Assembly (NCBI GenBank): GCA_014529385.2
Contig: CM043962.1
Span: forward strand, 125,886,470-125,950,469
Direction: 5' to 3'
DNA from: Adiantum capillus-veneris
Taxonomy: Eukaryota > Streptophyta > Polypodiopsida > Polypodiales > Pteridaceae
Length of the DNA stretch: 64,000 bases
Shown: one piece after another, positions 11,148 through 24,212 of the stretch
Numbering within the stretch: the first letter of the stretch is position 1
Layout of the letters: every line of letters begins with the position of its first letter
Made by a program: the position numbers and the translations under genes
Notes under the pieces: model-generated
Told to the model about the DNA's origin: nothing
What the model saw: only the letters and a program-made list of their open reading frames with translations
Databases searched by the model: none

Positions 11148-12027
11148 TTATTTATATTCCTCACAATTATCCACCAAATAAAGAGATTCTTTGATCAATT
11201 CATTTAGCATCAGGGTCCTTATCATATGTAGATCCTTTTGAAGACTTGCATGTCTCATTTCTTGGATAAAGATCAACTTTACGCGTGCTTGCATAAGTAG
11301 TTCTGTTCTTGGACAGAACTTGATATATCTCTTGAGTTGTAATGCTACTTTGCATACCAATTCATCTTTCAACTTCTTTCTACTTGAATCTGTGGATTTG
11401 TTAGATCGTATTGTGAGCTATGACTTTCTGTAGGAATTCTTCAATGAATTCCTCAAACAACTTGTCTAGAGTCTCAAAATACAGTCTTTCCACTAAGTTG
11501 AACCATGCAGCCGCGTCATCTTCCAGAGTTAGTCCAAATCCCGCAAACTGCATTGCAAAATCCAAAACCTTCTTTGCTCTACTTACTCTTCTAAAATCCG
11601 CTACGTGATCTCTCGGATCTTTATCTCCAAAGTATTTCTTGTTTACCCATTTCTGAACTTGGGACGATTTAAACTGCTGATTGTCTACAAGTTTAACCAT
11701 AGACTCTCCCAATCCTTCTCTCACTTTAGGCATTCTACCATGCCTAGGTTCTTCTTCAAAGGGATTGGTCATTCTATTGGAGATTGGTCTATTAATGAAA
11801 TTCATTTGAGGAGGGACGTTTTCCATCTCTGTGATCATTTCATTTCTTGTTATCACTCTAGGAAGGAACCCAGGTGGCTCCCTTTTTGGAATTCTCGTAG
11901 GAATCCTCGTGTTTGGTGGATATATCTGTGGTCATTCATTGACCAAATGTCCACCTATTTCCAATGTAGTTTGTGGATTTGTGCTTTGTACAGCTCTGCA
12001 TTCTCATCCATACTTGTCAACAACTAT
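11148..12027 (-). pseudogene. Gag capsid-like part of element F, left of insertion E
   Basis: The minus strand encodes a capsid-type retrotransposon Gag. QVQKWVNKKYFGDKDPRDHV is followed by a helical segment with FAGFGLTLEDDAAAWFN and LDKLFEEFIEEFLQKV, the usual pattern of plant gypsy Gag (a GxxDP start, then alternating hydrophobic helices). The frame that opens at 12027 runs in phase to 11401, with two TGA codons between 12027 and 11856 and a stop at 11401. A second piece follows at 11148-11372. Upstream it joins 19116-19409 in the same frame once element E and one ACGT copy are removed, so this is the distal half of a gag split by E. Confidence 0.8.
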
Positions 12028-12031
12028 ACGT
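12028..12031. repeat. target-site duplication of E, left copy
   Basis: ACGT flanks the left LTR of E and is repeated at 19116-19119 after the right LTR. Removing E and one copy restores the F gag frame. Confidence 0.8.
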
Positions 12032-14189
<2,158 letters not shown>

Positions 14190-14204
14190 TCCACCCCCTC
14201 TAAA
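14190..14204 (-). other. polypurine tract of element E
   Basis: The minus strand reads TTTAGAGGGGGTGGA directly before the LTR start TGTCGTGC. Confidence 0.85.
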
Positions 14205-14247
14205 CCTGCACATCCTCCGGTATGTGCCACATTATTTCTTTGTAAGA

Positions 14248-15528
14248 TCAGCCCTCTTGTACATCTTCCTTGCTTTCTTCTTCACTGGATGATTCCAAAT
14301 CTTCATCTTCACTTTGATCTTTACCTGTGGTTTGCTCTTCCTCCTCATCAACATCGTCTGGATCATTGTCTCCTCTTCTCTTAAACATTTTGATCCTTTT
14401 TTCTGCAATGGGAATCTTTACTTCTGTCCCATCTAGTTCAGACAAGCTGTAAGTAGCATTTTCTTGCACATGCTTTACAACATACGGTCCAAACCATCTT
14501 TTTGAAAACTTACGCATAACTGTGTGCTGGTTATCAAGGCTACTATCATACACTAAAACCCAGTCACCTTTGTCAATTGCTTTGCCCCTGAGTCGATGTC
14601 GCTTATCAAAGTAGTCCTTGTTTTTCAACCTTGCATTTTTGAGTCGTTCTTTTGCAGCTTCAATGTCTCCAGGTCTTCTCTGTAGTTGCCTTATATGCAG
14701 TGCAAGGAGATCTTCCCTGCTATGCCCCTCTTGCCAAGGTACTACATTCCATGTGGGAATTGTATCTTCAATCGGCATCACTGGCTTTTGACCATACATT
14801 AGCTCCGCAGGCATGTAGCCAGTTATTGATCTATGTGTTGTACGATCAGCCCATAAAGCATATGGTAACAGTTTTGGCCACTCACCAACTCGTCCTTCAC
14901 AAGCCTTGGCCAAAGCTTTGATGATAGGAGGATGCCCTCTTTCACTCTTTCCATTGCCTTCAGGGTTGGAAGCTGTGGTAAGAGAAAGCTTGATTCCTAA
15001 TCTAGAAAAGAACTCCCTTGCTTCTTCGGCATCCAGCTCACCTCTATCTGCAGTGATCTTTCCCACACAACCATAACGGAAAATCACCTCATCAAGAAGG
15101 AATCTGCACACAGCTTCTCTGGGTTTAACTCTTAATGCTCTTCCTTCAACCTGATTAGTTAGGTCTTCTCGTGCAAGAACCAAGTATCTCATCTGCCAGA
15201 GTCCTAAAGGCATTGTGACTAGACCCACAACCCATTTATAGTGCATGGCTAGTGGATATGTAGGGTGCAATCCATCACGATGTCGAACATTTGAATACAT
15301 TTGACAAGTTACGCATGACTCTACAAACTGAGATACATATTTATACATACCCTTCCACCAGTATTTTTCTTTCAACTTGGAGAAGGTTGCCCACACACCC
15401 CTGTGTCCAGCCCATAGACTCTCATGAAACTCTTGCATGAGCTTTACTTGAGTCTCTTTTTTGCATATAACCCATTGTGGTGTAGCACCCTTTTGTTTAG
15501 GATGCTTCCACAAGTAACCATCCCTCAA
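14248..15528 (-). CDS. Ty3/gypsy integrase of element E (first catalytic Asp replaced)
   Basis: A 426-residue open frame. It has an N-terminal zinc-binding part with HESLWAGH and CVTC, then a core in which the first catalytic Asp (expected in D-LVTMP) is Gly in VVGLVTMPLG. The second Asp is in TADRGE and the Glu in GNGKSERGH, about 34 residues apart. A GPY/F module follows (KRWFGPYVVKHV), then an acidic Ser/Glu/Asp-rich tail with no chromodomain. The frame is intact over 1.28 kb but the Asp-to-Gly change should abolish strand transfer. No start codon belongs to integrase itself, since it is the end of a polyprotein. A decayed spacer separates it from the RNase H part. Confidence 0.85.
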   Translation of the reverse strand: MRDGYLWKHPKQKGATPQWVICKKETQVKLMQEFHESLWAGHRGVWATFSKLKEKYWWKGMYKYVSQFVESCVTCQMYSNVRHRDGLHPTYPLAMHYKWVVGLVTMPLGLWQMRYLVLAREDLTNQVEGRALRVKPREAVCRFLLDEVIFRYGCVGKITADRGELDAEEAREFFSRLGIKLSLTTASNPEGNGKSERGHPPIIKALAKACEGRVGEWPKLLPYALWADRTTHRSITGYMPAELMYGQKPVMPIEDTIPTWNVVPWQEGHSREDLLALHIRQLQRRPGDIEAAKERLKNARLKNKDYFDKRHRLRGKAIDKGDWVLVYDSSLDNQHTVMRKFSKRWFGPYVVKHVQENATYSLSELDGTEVKIPIAEKRIKMFKRRGDNDPDDVDEEEEQTTGKDQSEDEDLESSSEEESKEDVQEG

Positions 15529-15760
15529 AAAGTACCCATATGCTTTCCTGTGTATCCTCTTGAATTCTTATTCAGACCAATCATCCTGTTTTGTTAGAGT
15601 ACTCAAGTAGCTTCCAATAAGAAGCCAATCACCTTCATAAAGCTCTTTCAAGAATGATTCAAGTAGATTAGTCATGCAGACATTGTTACGTTTGACATGA
15701 GAGATAGAATAGAACTTTGTACCTACATCATCTCCCTCATCAATCATTTGTGACTCATCT

Positions 15761-16590
15761 TCATACCTTGCATAGCATATCTGCCACTGTATTGTCTTTA
15801 CCTGCAATGTGCTTAAACTCGGGATTTAAGGACTTAATGTAGGCAATCCACCGCAACATAGCAATGTCTGGTGTTGAGCAGCTTGTAATCATCCCAAGAA
15901 GTGGTAGACAATCTGTTTCTACAACCACACATGCACCAATTAGGTACTCTTTCCCACTTTTCAAGGCTGTAACCATACCCCATAACTCTCTCTTTATCTG
16001 TGGATCGTTTCTTTGGCGAGCACTTAGTACCTTTGCTCCAAATCTTACCACATACCTATGTCGTTCTTTGTCATCTTGCCCTATTGCCCATCCAATCCTT
16101 GTAGGACTGGTACCTACTGTCACAATCACTGGCCTTTGACACTCATAGTCTACCTTTCTCAAAGTCGTTGCTGACTGGAGCAACTCCTTTAGTTTTTTCA
16201 TGGATTTTACATGTGCTTCTGTCCATTTAAACTTCTGATTCTTTCTAAGCAGCTGATAAAGAGGATCAACTACATGTGCATAATGTGGAATCCAAATAAC
16301 ATAGAAGACACATGCTCCCAGAAACCTTCTAACCTCAGTGATGCTAGTGCACGTTTCTTTCATTCTTTGGATGGCATCTACCTTTGTTGGACAAGGTTTC
16401 CTACCATATGGCCCGCACATGTGCCCCACAATAAGCACTTCATTGACACCAAACATAGACTTTTTCCCTGACAATGTAAGATTCACTTCTTCCAACCTAG
16501 ACAAAATTTTATCACAATCATTTATGTGATTTACCACAAACTTGCGACATCCCTTGAGATCCAAAGCTTCATCTTTGTGAGTTGTGCATA
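15761..16590 (-). pseudogene. RT C-terminal end and RNase H of element E
   Basis: The frame starts beyond the RT active site. GCRKFVVNHINDCDKILSRL, LTLSGKKSMFG and VGHMCGPYGRKP are the RT thumb region, EVRRFLGACVFYVIWIPHYA is the tether, and RNase H follows with ARQRNDPQIKRELWGMV, VETDCLPLLG and FKHIAGKDNTVADML. The YxDD-containing palm, the protease and the zinc knuckle are all missing. Gag at 16591-17052 runs straight into this piece with a frame change, so an internal deletion removed the core of pol. E is therefore defective although its LTRs are well preserved. Confidence 0.85.
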
Positions 16591-17052
16591 GCGCAGCTCA
16601 AATTCCCTAAGTAGCTCTGTTATTGATAGTCCTTGCTTTGGCTTGACTACCCATTCTAAGAATGTCTTTTTGGTCACTCTCTCAGAGTCCTCCATGAAAT
16701 ATTCCTCCTTTAAAGCTACTTTGAGTTCTTCTCAATTTCTCCCATGCCCATCTTTAATTACCCTAACATGCTCTCTAATTTTTGGAGCAACAACTAGCTC
16801 AAAGCTTTGAATAATCTCACATTCTGACACGCGATGCAGCTCCATCTCCTTCACATACTCGCGTAAGTACTTGGTTACATCTTTGCCATTGAACTGATCC
16901 ATTCTATTGACGACTGCTTGTATGGCCTTCGTTGCTGAAATCTCCCTTCTTTCAATGGCATGTTGTTGTTGCATGAACATTGCAAATGCTTGAAACATTT
17001 GCATTGTTGCTGGGTCAAAAAGCATACCCTGTTGCTCAACATGATCACCCAT
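16591..17052 (-). pseudogene. gag N-terminal part of element E
   Basis: The ATG at 17052-17050 gives MGDHVEQQGMLFDPATMQMF, then FNGKDVTKYLREYVKEME and, after one TGA at 16732-16734, EEYFMEDSERVTKKTFLEWV and GLSITELLREFELRYAQL. This is a capsid-like helical Gag. It lies about 50 bp inside the 5' LTR boundary. It ends at a deletion junction near 16590 where RT-thumb coding sequence begins in another frame. A Gag from this locus could not be processed normally. Confidence 0.75.
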
Positions 17053-17083
17053 GGTTATCCACAAAATCTCACCCTGACAGTTT

Positions 17084-17102
17084 CGCGTCGGGTTCACCAA
17101 AA
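17084..17102 (-). other. probable primer-binding site of element E
   Basis: The minus strand reads TTTGGTGAACCCGACGCG three bases from the LTR end. Position fits a primer site, but I cannot name the tRNA with confidence. Confidence 0.4.
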
Positions 17103-17105
17103 ATA

Positions 17106-19115
17106 TGTCGAGAAATTTGCGGTCTTGCCAGGAAAGCACCGGGCTTATGGCTGTGAGAGTTTGTGAGAGAATTCAACAAAAACTATATGAAGGAGTTAAA
17201 CCATAGATGCCATGAAGACTAGGGTTTGGAAAGACGTGCAATCAAAGAAGACCCACTCTTTCTCTCTTGCACTCACACACACAAAGAAAGAACACAAAAG
17301 AGAATGTCAAAACAACACAAAGATAAAAACATCAAGGCTATGGTCATATCGTATCATGGGTAGTATGAAAGGGTTAATAGATGAGTTAATGGCATTCAAT
17401 CTTGGCTTACTAAATAGGCTACGAATTGTTCTTTGGAATTGTAGTTTTGTGCTTACTATAATATATATATTTTGTCTAGTGATTGGGATTAATTGAGTGT
17501 ACAAATCCTCTTGGTTCATAGCAAGATAACTACACTTACATCGAAAGAAAAATTATAGTCTATGAGAGGTAGTATGATGGGATCCGGTGATAGAAGTATT
17601 TCATTGAGCCTTTCTGGGCCAAAGAGAAACACTATACGTTGTTGAAAGTGTATTTTACGGCTAATCCATACGTTAATTTTAATGGATCGTACAGAGTGAA
17701 AGCGATAGAAATTATCATCATGTGGATTATTCATCTAGGATAGTATGTGAAAAATGTAGATATGAGAGAAGTGAAGAGTTGAGAAGTTTCCCTCCCAAGC
17801 CCTATTCTTGCCCGTAGGCAATAAGGATACTGCGGGGAGAGATGTACCTATAGCAAAGAGAACCTAGAATTTGTAGAAAGGATGAATTACGAAGAGTGAA
17901 AGAGATAGATTTGGTTAAGGATCTGAGATTAGATATATATATATATATATATTGGATTAGAGATGAAAAAGAAAACAACAAGAAAACATCAATGTAGAAC
18001 ACATCTTACTTGATAAACCCTTCAACACCATTATTGATGGAGAGAGAAGAAGAGGGGAGAATTCAACATTGATTGATACTCCAAGTCCAAGACCTTCTTT
18101 GATTAGAGTTCATCTTCCAAGGATATAGTACAAGGATGGCTAGTCTTCCTCTAGGAGAAAGTGTAGGCTTGGGCTTATGTTAATGGCTAAGTACAATTAG
18201 GCATTACTACTCACTCCTTCAATAATTCCTCTCATCAATGGCTTGAATTCTTGAGTTCCTTTTTCAAGGAAGAAGAGGTCCCCTTTTATAGGTGAAGGGA
18301 ACCCCCAAGGGTTTACACAAGAAGAGAGGAGCCAGTGTGAATAAGAATTGGAAAAGTTGGAAATGAGCTGTCCCTGCATGATGTGGGCAGACTGGGATCC
18401 AGTATTTTGATCATATCTCCTTAATCGTGGCTCCAAATAAAAAAGTAAAAATATGGGCAAAAACTTCAGCTCAGTAGCTACGATTTTCATTTTAGAATCA
18501 TTTTCCAATTCGGATTGGAACCTTGTGTAAAAAATTCATCAAAATAGGGTCTATTTCTGGCAGAAAAAGTCTTCCCGTGGTCCCCTTAGCCTAGACTTTC
18601 ATTAACTCCAAAGGACACCTCATGCCATATGAAAGCATGACATTGCTCCTTGACAAAGTTTTGTAATCATGCTTGCAATAATGCATTAAAATAAGTGTAT
18701 CTTTGAAATCATGCCACCTAGTGTCCCACTAGGATTTGATTCCCTCCTAGTAGCTATTTAAAAAGAAATATAAGAAAAGTATAAAAAATACATAGAATAT
18801 ATATATATATTGGAGTTTACCCTAGATATAGGATCTAGCTAGGGTGTGAGATGATAATGAGATAGTAGAAATAAAGAATCAATGTTTTTTGCCCCAAGTT
18901 AAAGAGGCAGAGCTATTGAGCTTTTCCCATAGTATTTTCTGATGGTAAAGTAAGGATAGGTTATCCTTGAGAAAAATAATAGGATGAGATAGAAGGCTTA
19001 TTATTATACTTAAATATACATATGTACATTATAGGAAAGATAATTATGTATCTAAAAAGTTACAAGATAGATCTTGTAGCATGCGTTCCCACTATGTACG
19101 TGTTACAGCACGACA
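17106..19115 (-). mobile_element. 5' LTR of gypsy element E
   Basis: About 2.0 kb, a near copy of 12032-14189 in the same orientation. Its TA tract (17934-17951) is short. It ends at 19115 with CACGACA and is followed by the target duplication ACGT. Confidence 0.92.
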
Positions 19116-19409
19116 ACGTTTCGATTGACAGTCGACTCCGTATGCATAGACATATAAGAGCTTGTAATCCATCAGCTCTCCTGGATATGGAATTGAGAAC
19201 CTATAAAGGTGGACCTCACTATCGTCAATGTATTGATATAGTCCTTTACTCTCATGATCGATCATCCGAACTCTCTCAACAAAATTGGTCTTTATCAACT
19301 GCAAGTTTGGAAGATCCATTGTGGGCAGATGCCCCTCTACCATTGGGATCCTGAAGCTTGTGTAAGCTGAGTTTGAATCTAAAGAGGACATGATCACTAG
19401 GCTTAACAA
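19116..19409 (-). pseudogene. gag N-terminal part of element F, right of insertion E
   Basis: The minus strand encodes an N-terminal Gag piece with MSSLDSNSAYTSFRIPMVEG and SIPYPGELMDYKLL. It runs in frame up to the ACGT target duplication at 19116-19119 and continues in the same frame at 12027 on the other side of element E. The likely start is a Met near 19400. I do not recognise this N-terminal part by itself. The assignment comes from the frame continuity and the capsid-like continuation. Confidence 0.7.
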
Positions 19410-19746
19410 CTCTAGCTTAATTAAGAAGACTTAGACCGATATGTTCAAGTGCTTTGGTTAGGGAAAAGTCAAAATTATGTCCAAAATCATGATCGCTTTC
19501 TCACACTTCTCTCAAAATTGTCACTTTTAGACATACCTAACTTTTGGATGCATTTTGAAGCCTTAAACAACAAATTTTTTCGTGAGCGTTGACCAATAAT
19601 ACATGACTCAAAGGGCATTTATTTTTTTTTCAGTGCTCACACTGAATGTTGTAGAGCTACTCTGGAGCTTCGTTTTGATAAAAAAAAGTTTCGGAATTTG
19701 ATATCGAAAGCTCAAGTTATTGCCAAAACAGCCAACCTGTGCTTGG

Positions 19747-19770
19747 AGACTTCATACGCGTATGATGTCT
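19747..19770. repeat. palindrome 1 of F leader (24 bp, one mismatch)
   Basis: Core TCATACGCGTATGA. The arms match at 11 of 12 pairs and the centre is ACGCGT. Confidence 0.85.
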
Positions 19771-20029
19771 ACCGACTCAGAATTGCTCCAAACTTTAACT
19801 GTAGACTCTCCTTGAGTAGTCTAACAACTTCAAGTCTCAATATGTTATTCTAACACCTTTAGATAGGTCTATCGCTCCTTTTTCTGTTTGGTTTGCTAGC
19901 AACTTCTTGGGGAGGTTAGATAAGCCAAAAGTGATCCAAATTGAATGAAATTTGGTCTTTAGGCCTATTTTGTGATAGCAAACACTTCTATAAGCTCAAA
20001 TGTGATTTTGATCTCTAATTTGGCACTTG

Positions 20030-20053
20030 AGATATCATGCACGTATGATGTCT
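20030..20053. repeat. palindrome 2 of F leader (decayed)
   Basis: Arms match at 9 of 12 pairs, around TGCACGTA. The centre lies 283 bp from palindrome 1. Confidence 0.7.
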
Positions 20054-20294
20054 TTTGTGGCAAAATGCAGTGACTTTTATACCCAAGACTCTTTATCACT
20101 CAAGAAACTCTCAGCAACTTTCAAAATTCAATTTGAACACTTTCTGTACAAGTTATAGTCAATACAAGCATCAATCTTGTCCAATTTCTATCCATGGCAC
20201 TTTTCAGCCCAAATGTGCTCCAAATGCAATGAAATTTTGCCTAGGGACTTCTTTTATGGTCTAGGATGTCTGATTTGAACAAGATCTGGCCTCT

Positions 20295-20320
20295 AAGACA
20301 TCATACGTGTATGATGTCTT
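20295..20320. repeat. palindrome 3 of F leader (26 bp, one mismatch)
   Basis: The centre ACGTGT breaks symmetry at one pair only, consistent with deamination of one CpG. 266 bp from palindrome 2. Confidence 0.85.
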
Positions 20321-20581
20321 TTAGCTCAAAATTTCACTTATATTTCTACCCATGGTACTCCATGACGCATACAACAAGAATATGTGATCATAACAAATTT
20401 TGGATACCAAAATTGCTCAAAATCACTACTTTCTCACCTTTACCTTCCTGTATCTGTAAAAATCTCCTTTAATAAAAAATTATGTGTCCAAATGAGATGA
20501 AATTTTGCAAACAAGCTTAACACATTATTTCCAAACCTCCTATGTGGTCAAAAGTGCTATGGACCTTCATATTTGGACTTG

Positions 20582-20605
20582 AGATTTCATACGCGTATGA
20601 TGTCT
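20582..20605. repeat. palindrome 4 of F leader (24 bp, two mismatches)
   Basis: Core TCATACGCGTATGA is intact and the outer left arm has drifted. 286 bp from palindrome 3. Confidence 0.8.
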
Positions 20606-20704
20606 ATGTGCTCAAAATCAGCCCAAATTTGGTCTAAAAGCTTGTTTTGTGGTGTTAAACACCCTGGTAAGCTTAAATGTCAATTTTTCTCCCTAAATTT
20701 CCCT

Positions 20705-20732
20705 TTAGACATCATACATGTATGATGTCTAA
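20705..20732. repeat. palindrome 5 of F leader (perfect 28 bp)
   Basis: All 14 pairs match, from TTAGAC to GTCTAA, with ACATGT at the centre. 125 bp from palindrome 4, the same spacing as between the first two palindromes of element I. Confidence 0.92.
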
Positions 20733-20972
20733 TTGGTCAAATTGAAGTGAATTTCACTCCAAAGGTTCCTCATACAGTGGTAACCCACATCAACTTTCAA
20801 AATTCAAATCCAACACTTTTTATGCTAGATATGATTAGTTCAAGTATTCACTTGCCTAGATCTGTCTTATGACCTTTACAAGCTCAAAAATGTTTTATTT
20901 TCTTTCTAAACGCTATAGGTCACAAGGGTGTACTCAGAAGTATCTTTTGACCCAAAATCTGGCCTCTAAGGT

Positions 20973-20988
20973 ATCATACGCGTATGAT
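20973..20988. repeat. palindrome 6 of F leader (perfect 16-bp core)
   Basis: ATCATACGCGTATGAT is intact. The flanks match only partly. 262 bp from palindrome 5. Confidence 0.85.
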
Positions 20989-21033
20989 GTCTAGGTGGTC
21001 ACAATGGACTTTTGTTTCTACCACAGGTGCCCA

Positions 21034-21431
21034 TTGGTATGTAGAACCTGCATATGTGGTCCCATCAAATTTTGGAAATCAAAATTGCACAAAATCACCA
21101 CTTTTTGACAAGGAAATCCCTCAATTCTCAATCTATATGCCCAAATGAAATGAAATTTGGTGTATGTGCTGAGCATAACATGCAGAAGATGGGTATAATG
21201 TCAAAAGTTCATTTTTGCTGCCAGAATTACCCTTGGTATGTAGAACCTGAATATGCGGTCACAACAAATTTTGAATATCAAAATTGCACAAAATCACCAC
21301 TTTTTGACAAAAGGAAATCCCTCAATTGTCAATCTATATGCCCAAATGAAATGAAATTTGGTGTATATGCTCAGCATAACATGCAAAAGATGGGTATAAT
21401 GTCAAAAGTTCATTTTTGCTGCCAGAATTAC
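21034..21431. repeat. 199-bp tandem duplication in F leader
   Basis: Two copies (21034-21232 and 21233-21431), both starting TTGGTATGTAGAACCTG and ending in CCAGAATTACCC, differing at a few bases. It explains the 468-bp gap between palindromes 6 and 7. Confidence 0.92.
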
Positions 21432-21436
21432 CCTGT

Positions 21437-21460
21437 AGACATCATACGCGTATGATATCT
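21437..21460. repeat. palindrome 7 of F leader (24 bp, one mismatch)
   Basis: Core ATCATACGCGTATGAT with one outer mismatch. Confidence 0.88.
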
Positions 21461-21726
21461 GCTGATGAATTTTTTGTCAGAATTCATTCATAGGCATCTC
21501 CAAGTCTCTAGAACTGGTTTTCAAGCACTTTTACAAATTTTCATGCAAAAATATGCTCAGAATCACAAGTTTCTCTATTTTCCGTTTTCGACACTCCGTC
21601 TTTTGTCTTTTGGGTGTCAAGAATTAGTCAAAACTCTAGTCTCAATATGTATCTAGGGTAAAATCCCCCTTTTGAACACTCTGGTGCAATCAGATTTTTC
21701 AATTTTGGTCTCCAAATTCCTCTTGA

Positions 21727-21748
21727 GACATCATACACGTATGATGTC
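21727..21748. repeat. palindrome 8 of F leader (22 bp, one mismatch)
   Basis: Centre ACACGT, otherwise symmetric. It is the copy nearest the primer site, about 535 bp from it. Confidence 0.88.
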
Positions 21749-22283
21749 CAAGTCTACAAAATTTCAGTTTTTCTTCACAGATCCCTTGGAAATGCTCTCT
21801 AATATGCACAACAACAATCAATCATGATATGTCAACATAAACTTGTTTGTTGCATCTTTACCCTCAAAATCAAATTTTCAGAGATTGTGAATGCAAACAA
21901 GCACTTCAACAAATAAATCAGTGATGAATAGCTCTAGATCAAAATCAAATCACTTACCTAAAGCTACTCCTACACATTATATGGGCTTCTGCATTTATGA
22001 CTAGAAAAACACCTCAATACCACACAAGGACTAACAAACGCTTTTATCACCTCACAAATCACTCGACCACCAACAACTACTCCAATCTATCACTAATACT
22101 ACAAATTTGAAATAAATCTATCTAGTCGCGGACCCTCAGCAAGACACTGACTTCTTGGCTATCCACTTGATCTCGGAATATCCTCTTCCGGATCCAATTA
22201 AGAAAAATGCTTTCTTTAGTCAAAACTAAAGCAAGAAACCATCACACGAGTGTTAGTAGGATTACCTACTCAAGTCCTTGTGT

Positions 22284-22300
22284 CCTCAACAACGACGCCA
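22284..22300 (-). other. decayed primer-binding site, tRNA-Asp type (element F)
   Basis: The minus strand reads TGGCGTCGTTGTTGAGG. It differs from the Asp-tRNA complement TGGCGCCGTTGCCGGGG mainly by C-to-T or G-to-A changes, as expected after methyl-cytosine deamination. It lies one base from the LTR end at 22302. Confidence 0.7.
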
Positions 22301-22301
22301 A

Positions 22302-22580
22302 TGTTGCAAGACCCACACCACTTATAAAGTGCATGCAACGCTACCTAAATTAACATAATGTCAATCGAGGACAGATATGACACAATAGACGCATGGAGGC
22401 AATCTCTTTAGCTTGTTAAATTGAGACCATCCCACTACAAAACTCTGGAAGGCTAACTAAACCACAACCCATAATCTCACTGCTCTCAAGTACACCACCC
22501 AACCCACATACACACAAACGGAAGAAAACTCACCAAATCATATCAAAATCGTACGAAACTTAAGAAACACCATCCCCTCA
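22302..22580 (-). mobile_element. 5' LTR remnant of element F
   Basis: Aligns with the first ~285 bp of the 3' LTR (4141-4427) with moderate drift. It then stops abruptly at about 22580, where CACTA-related sequence begins. About 640 bp of LTR is missing and was not found elsewhere in the window. Confidence 0.75.
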
Positions 22581-23524
22581 CACTATGAAGATATCTAATT
22601 GTTTATCACGGACTTTACCGCATTTTGTAGAGAGAAGGTCCAAAATCAATTGGAGAGAAAAGAGAAAGGAGCCCAGGGGAGGGGGGATCGTGATAATTAC
22701 CTCTGTTATTGCCGCAAAATTATCGTGTTTATTCTTGAAGCCCAATTTAGCACCTAAACATTCAAATGCTGGCTTAAACATTCTCTCCCCCTCAAATTTT
22801 GGTGTTTCTCTTCCTCTTTTATTTTCTCTCCCCCTCAAATTTTGGTGTTTCCCTTCCTCTTAATAAAAATTAAAGAACATTATATAGAATTTTTTTTAAA
22901 AAGAAGACATGAAAACATGGAACAATAGTTAGCTATGTGGAATTACACTTGACTATAGCTAAACTAATCAATATCACTTGATTAGCATAATTTAGCATGT
23001 TTCACAAAATTAGAGAGAGGAAGAGGGGGGAGAGAGAGATGAACGGATGACTCGACTAAAAAATTTCATGACTTAAAGTATACAAAATGTTTATGAATCA
23101 TCTTCCAAAAGATCTCTACAAGAAACATCATTCAATTCTAAGCCCATGGATCGTAAATCAATAAAGAGAGAAATATAATTGTCTTTGTGGATGCACTGGC
23201 TTCGTCATCTTCGAATTCTTCATCCCCATCTCATCATCATCATCTTCATGACAATCATCCTCGCTAAGACTTGCGGACGCCACACTTGAATCATCGATCT
23301 CCCTTTCCTCTTTCTCCCCCTAAAGTAGGAGATGAAAGTGGTTTGAAGATGGTCTTCTCTTCATTAGTGGAAAAAATGGTTCTCCCTCGAGGTGTTGTGA
23401 GAATTACGAACCAAATTTTTGATTGGTGGATTGCTAGGATAGATGACCTATAGAAGAGAAGATCAAAGTGAGTAACATTGTCATAATTAATGCTACAAGG
23501 AAATAAGAATAAAAAGGAAGTCAT

Positions 23525-23818
23525 TCACCTTCTCACAATTGCATGGCAAAACAAAATTGCCATACCTCCTTGTGTGATGCATACTAGAGTCCACCATGTA
23601 TAGGTCATCTCATGCCATCTAGACACATTTCCAAACCAATTGCACTTGAAGATGAAGGTATGAAAGGTTCTAAAATTAACCTTTAGTATCCTTTCAATAG
23701 TTCCACAGTACCTGGCTTCATCACCATCTATGTCAAAGTTGTCGATGATGCCACACTCCATGGTGGTTCTACGCTCGTCAATGTGGCGCGTATGAAAGTG
23801 ACAACCCTTTGAACACAT
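23525..23818 (-). pseudogene. CACTA transposase DUF4216-like fragment (G)
   Basis: The minus strand encodes GCHFHTRHIDERRTTMECGI, then YCGTIERILKVNF and FIFKCNWFGNV, the pattern of the DUF4216 domain found near the C-terminus of plant CACTA transposases (a GYxFHTR start, YYGxIxxI, and FKCxW). It lies downstream of the DUF4218-like part on the minus strand, in the family order. It is a fragment without intact neighbours. Confidence 0.7.
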
Positions 23819-23899
23819 AGAGTTAAAGGAAAGGCACTACAAAATAGGAAGTATCTTTTATCAATTACAACGATAATATCAAGAAAAAACTATACAATA

Positions 23900-24212
23900 T
23901 GGTCTAGGTATATGAGTACTCTACCTTTGGTACGTAGCCTCGTACATACTCCCATTCTTTGTCGGTGATGTCTTCTCCGCGTGCTTTCTTTGGTCATTTT
24001 CTCATGAATTCACTCCACACTAATGAGATCTGGGAAACCTGCAAGGTGTCTAGGCAATAGGGGTGCCTCGTTCCTCCATGTACTTGTTTCCATGCTTCTC
24101 TCTCTTGCAAACGCCTTGCCTTTGCCATTATCCACAAGTCCACCCACTTGCTCATAACCTTTGCATTGAGAATACAAAATTTATTGCCTACTTGGGATAG
24201 ATTCATATCCAT
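23900..24212 (-). pseudogene. CACTA-associated fragment (G), function unclear
   Basis: A 72-residue frame with LWIMAKARRLQEREAW and RHPYCLDTLQVSQISLVWSE, then in the next frame KEWEYVRGYVPK. Charged and helical. It sits between the DUF4218- and DUF4216-like parts once copia H is removed, so it is probably part of the same transposase gene. I cannot name the domain. Confidence 0.5.

Larger units (their letters stand above)
19410..22283 (-). mobile_element. 5' leader of element F with palindrome array
   Basis: 2.9 kb of non-coding sequence between gag and the primer site. It is built from degenerate units of about 265-290 bp. Each has a CCAAATGAAATGAAATTTGG-like block (19937, 20218, 20490, 21140 and 21340 regions) and, between blocks, a palindrome with the core ATCATACGCGTATGAT. 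Eight palindromes lie between 19747 and 21748. Long leaders with tandem repeats are known in some plant Ty3/gypsy lineages. The palindromes are the unusual part. Confidence 0.7.

Noticed and set aside
21054-21455. 133-codon frame with an internal protein repeat
   Set aside because: It is the 199-bp tandem duplication of non-coding leader read in one frame.
19747-21748. CRISPR array, because short repeats recur at regular distance
   Set aside because: The repeats are palindromes about 270 bp apart with homologous, not unique, spacers, in a plant retrotransposon leader.
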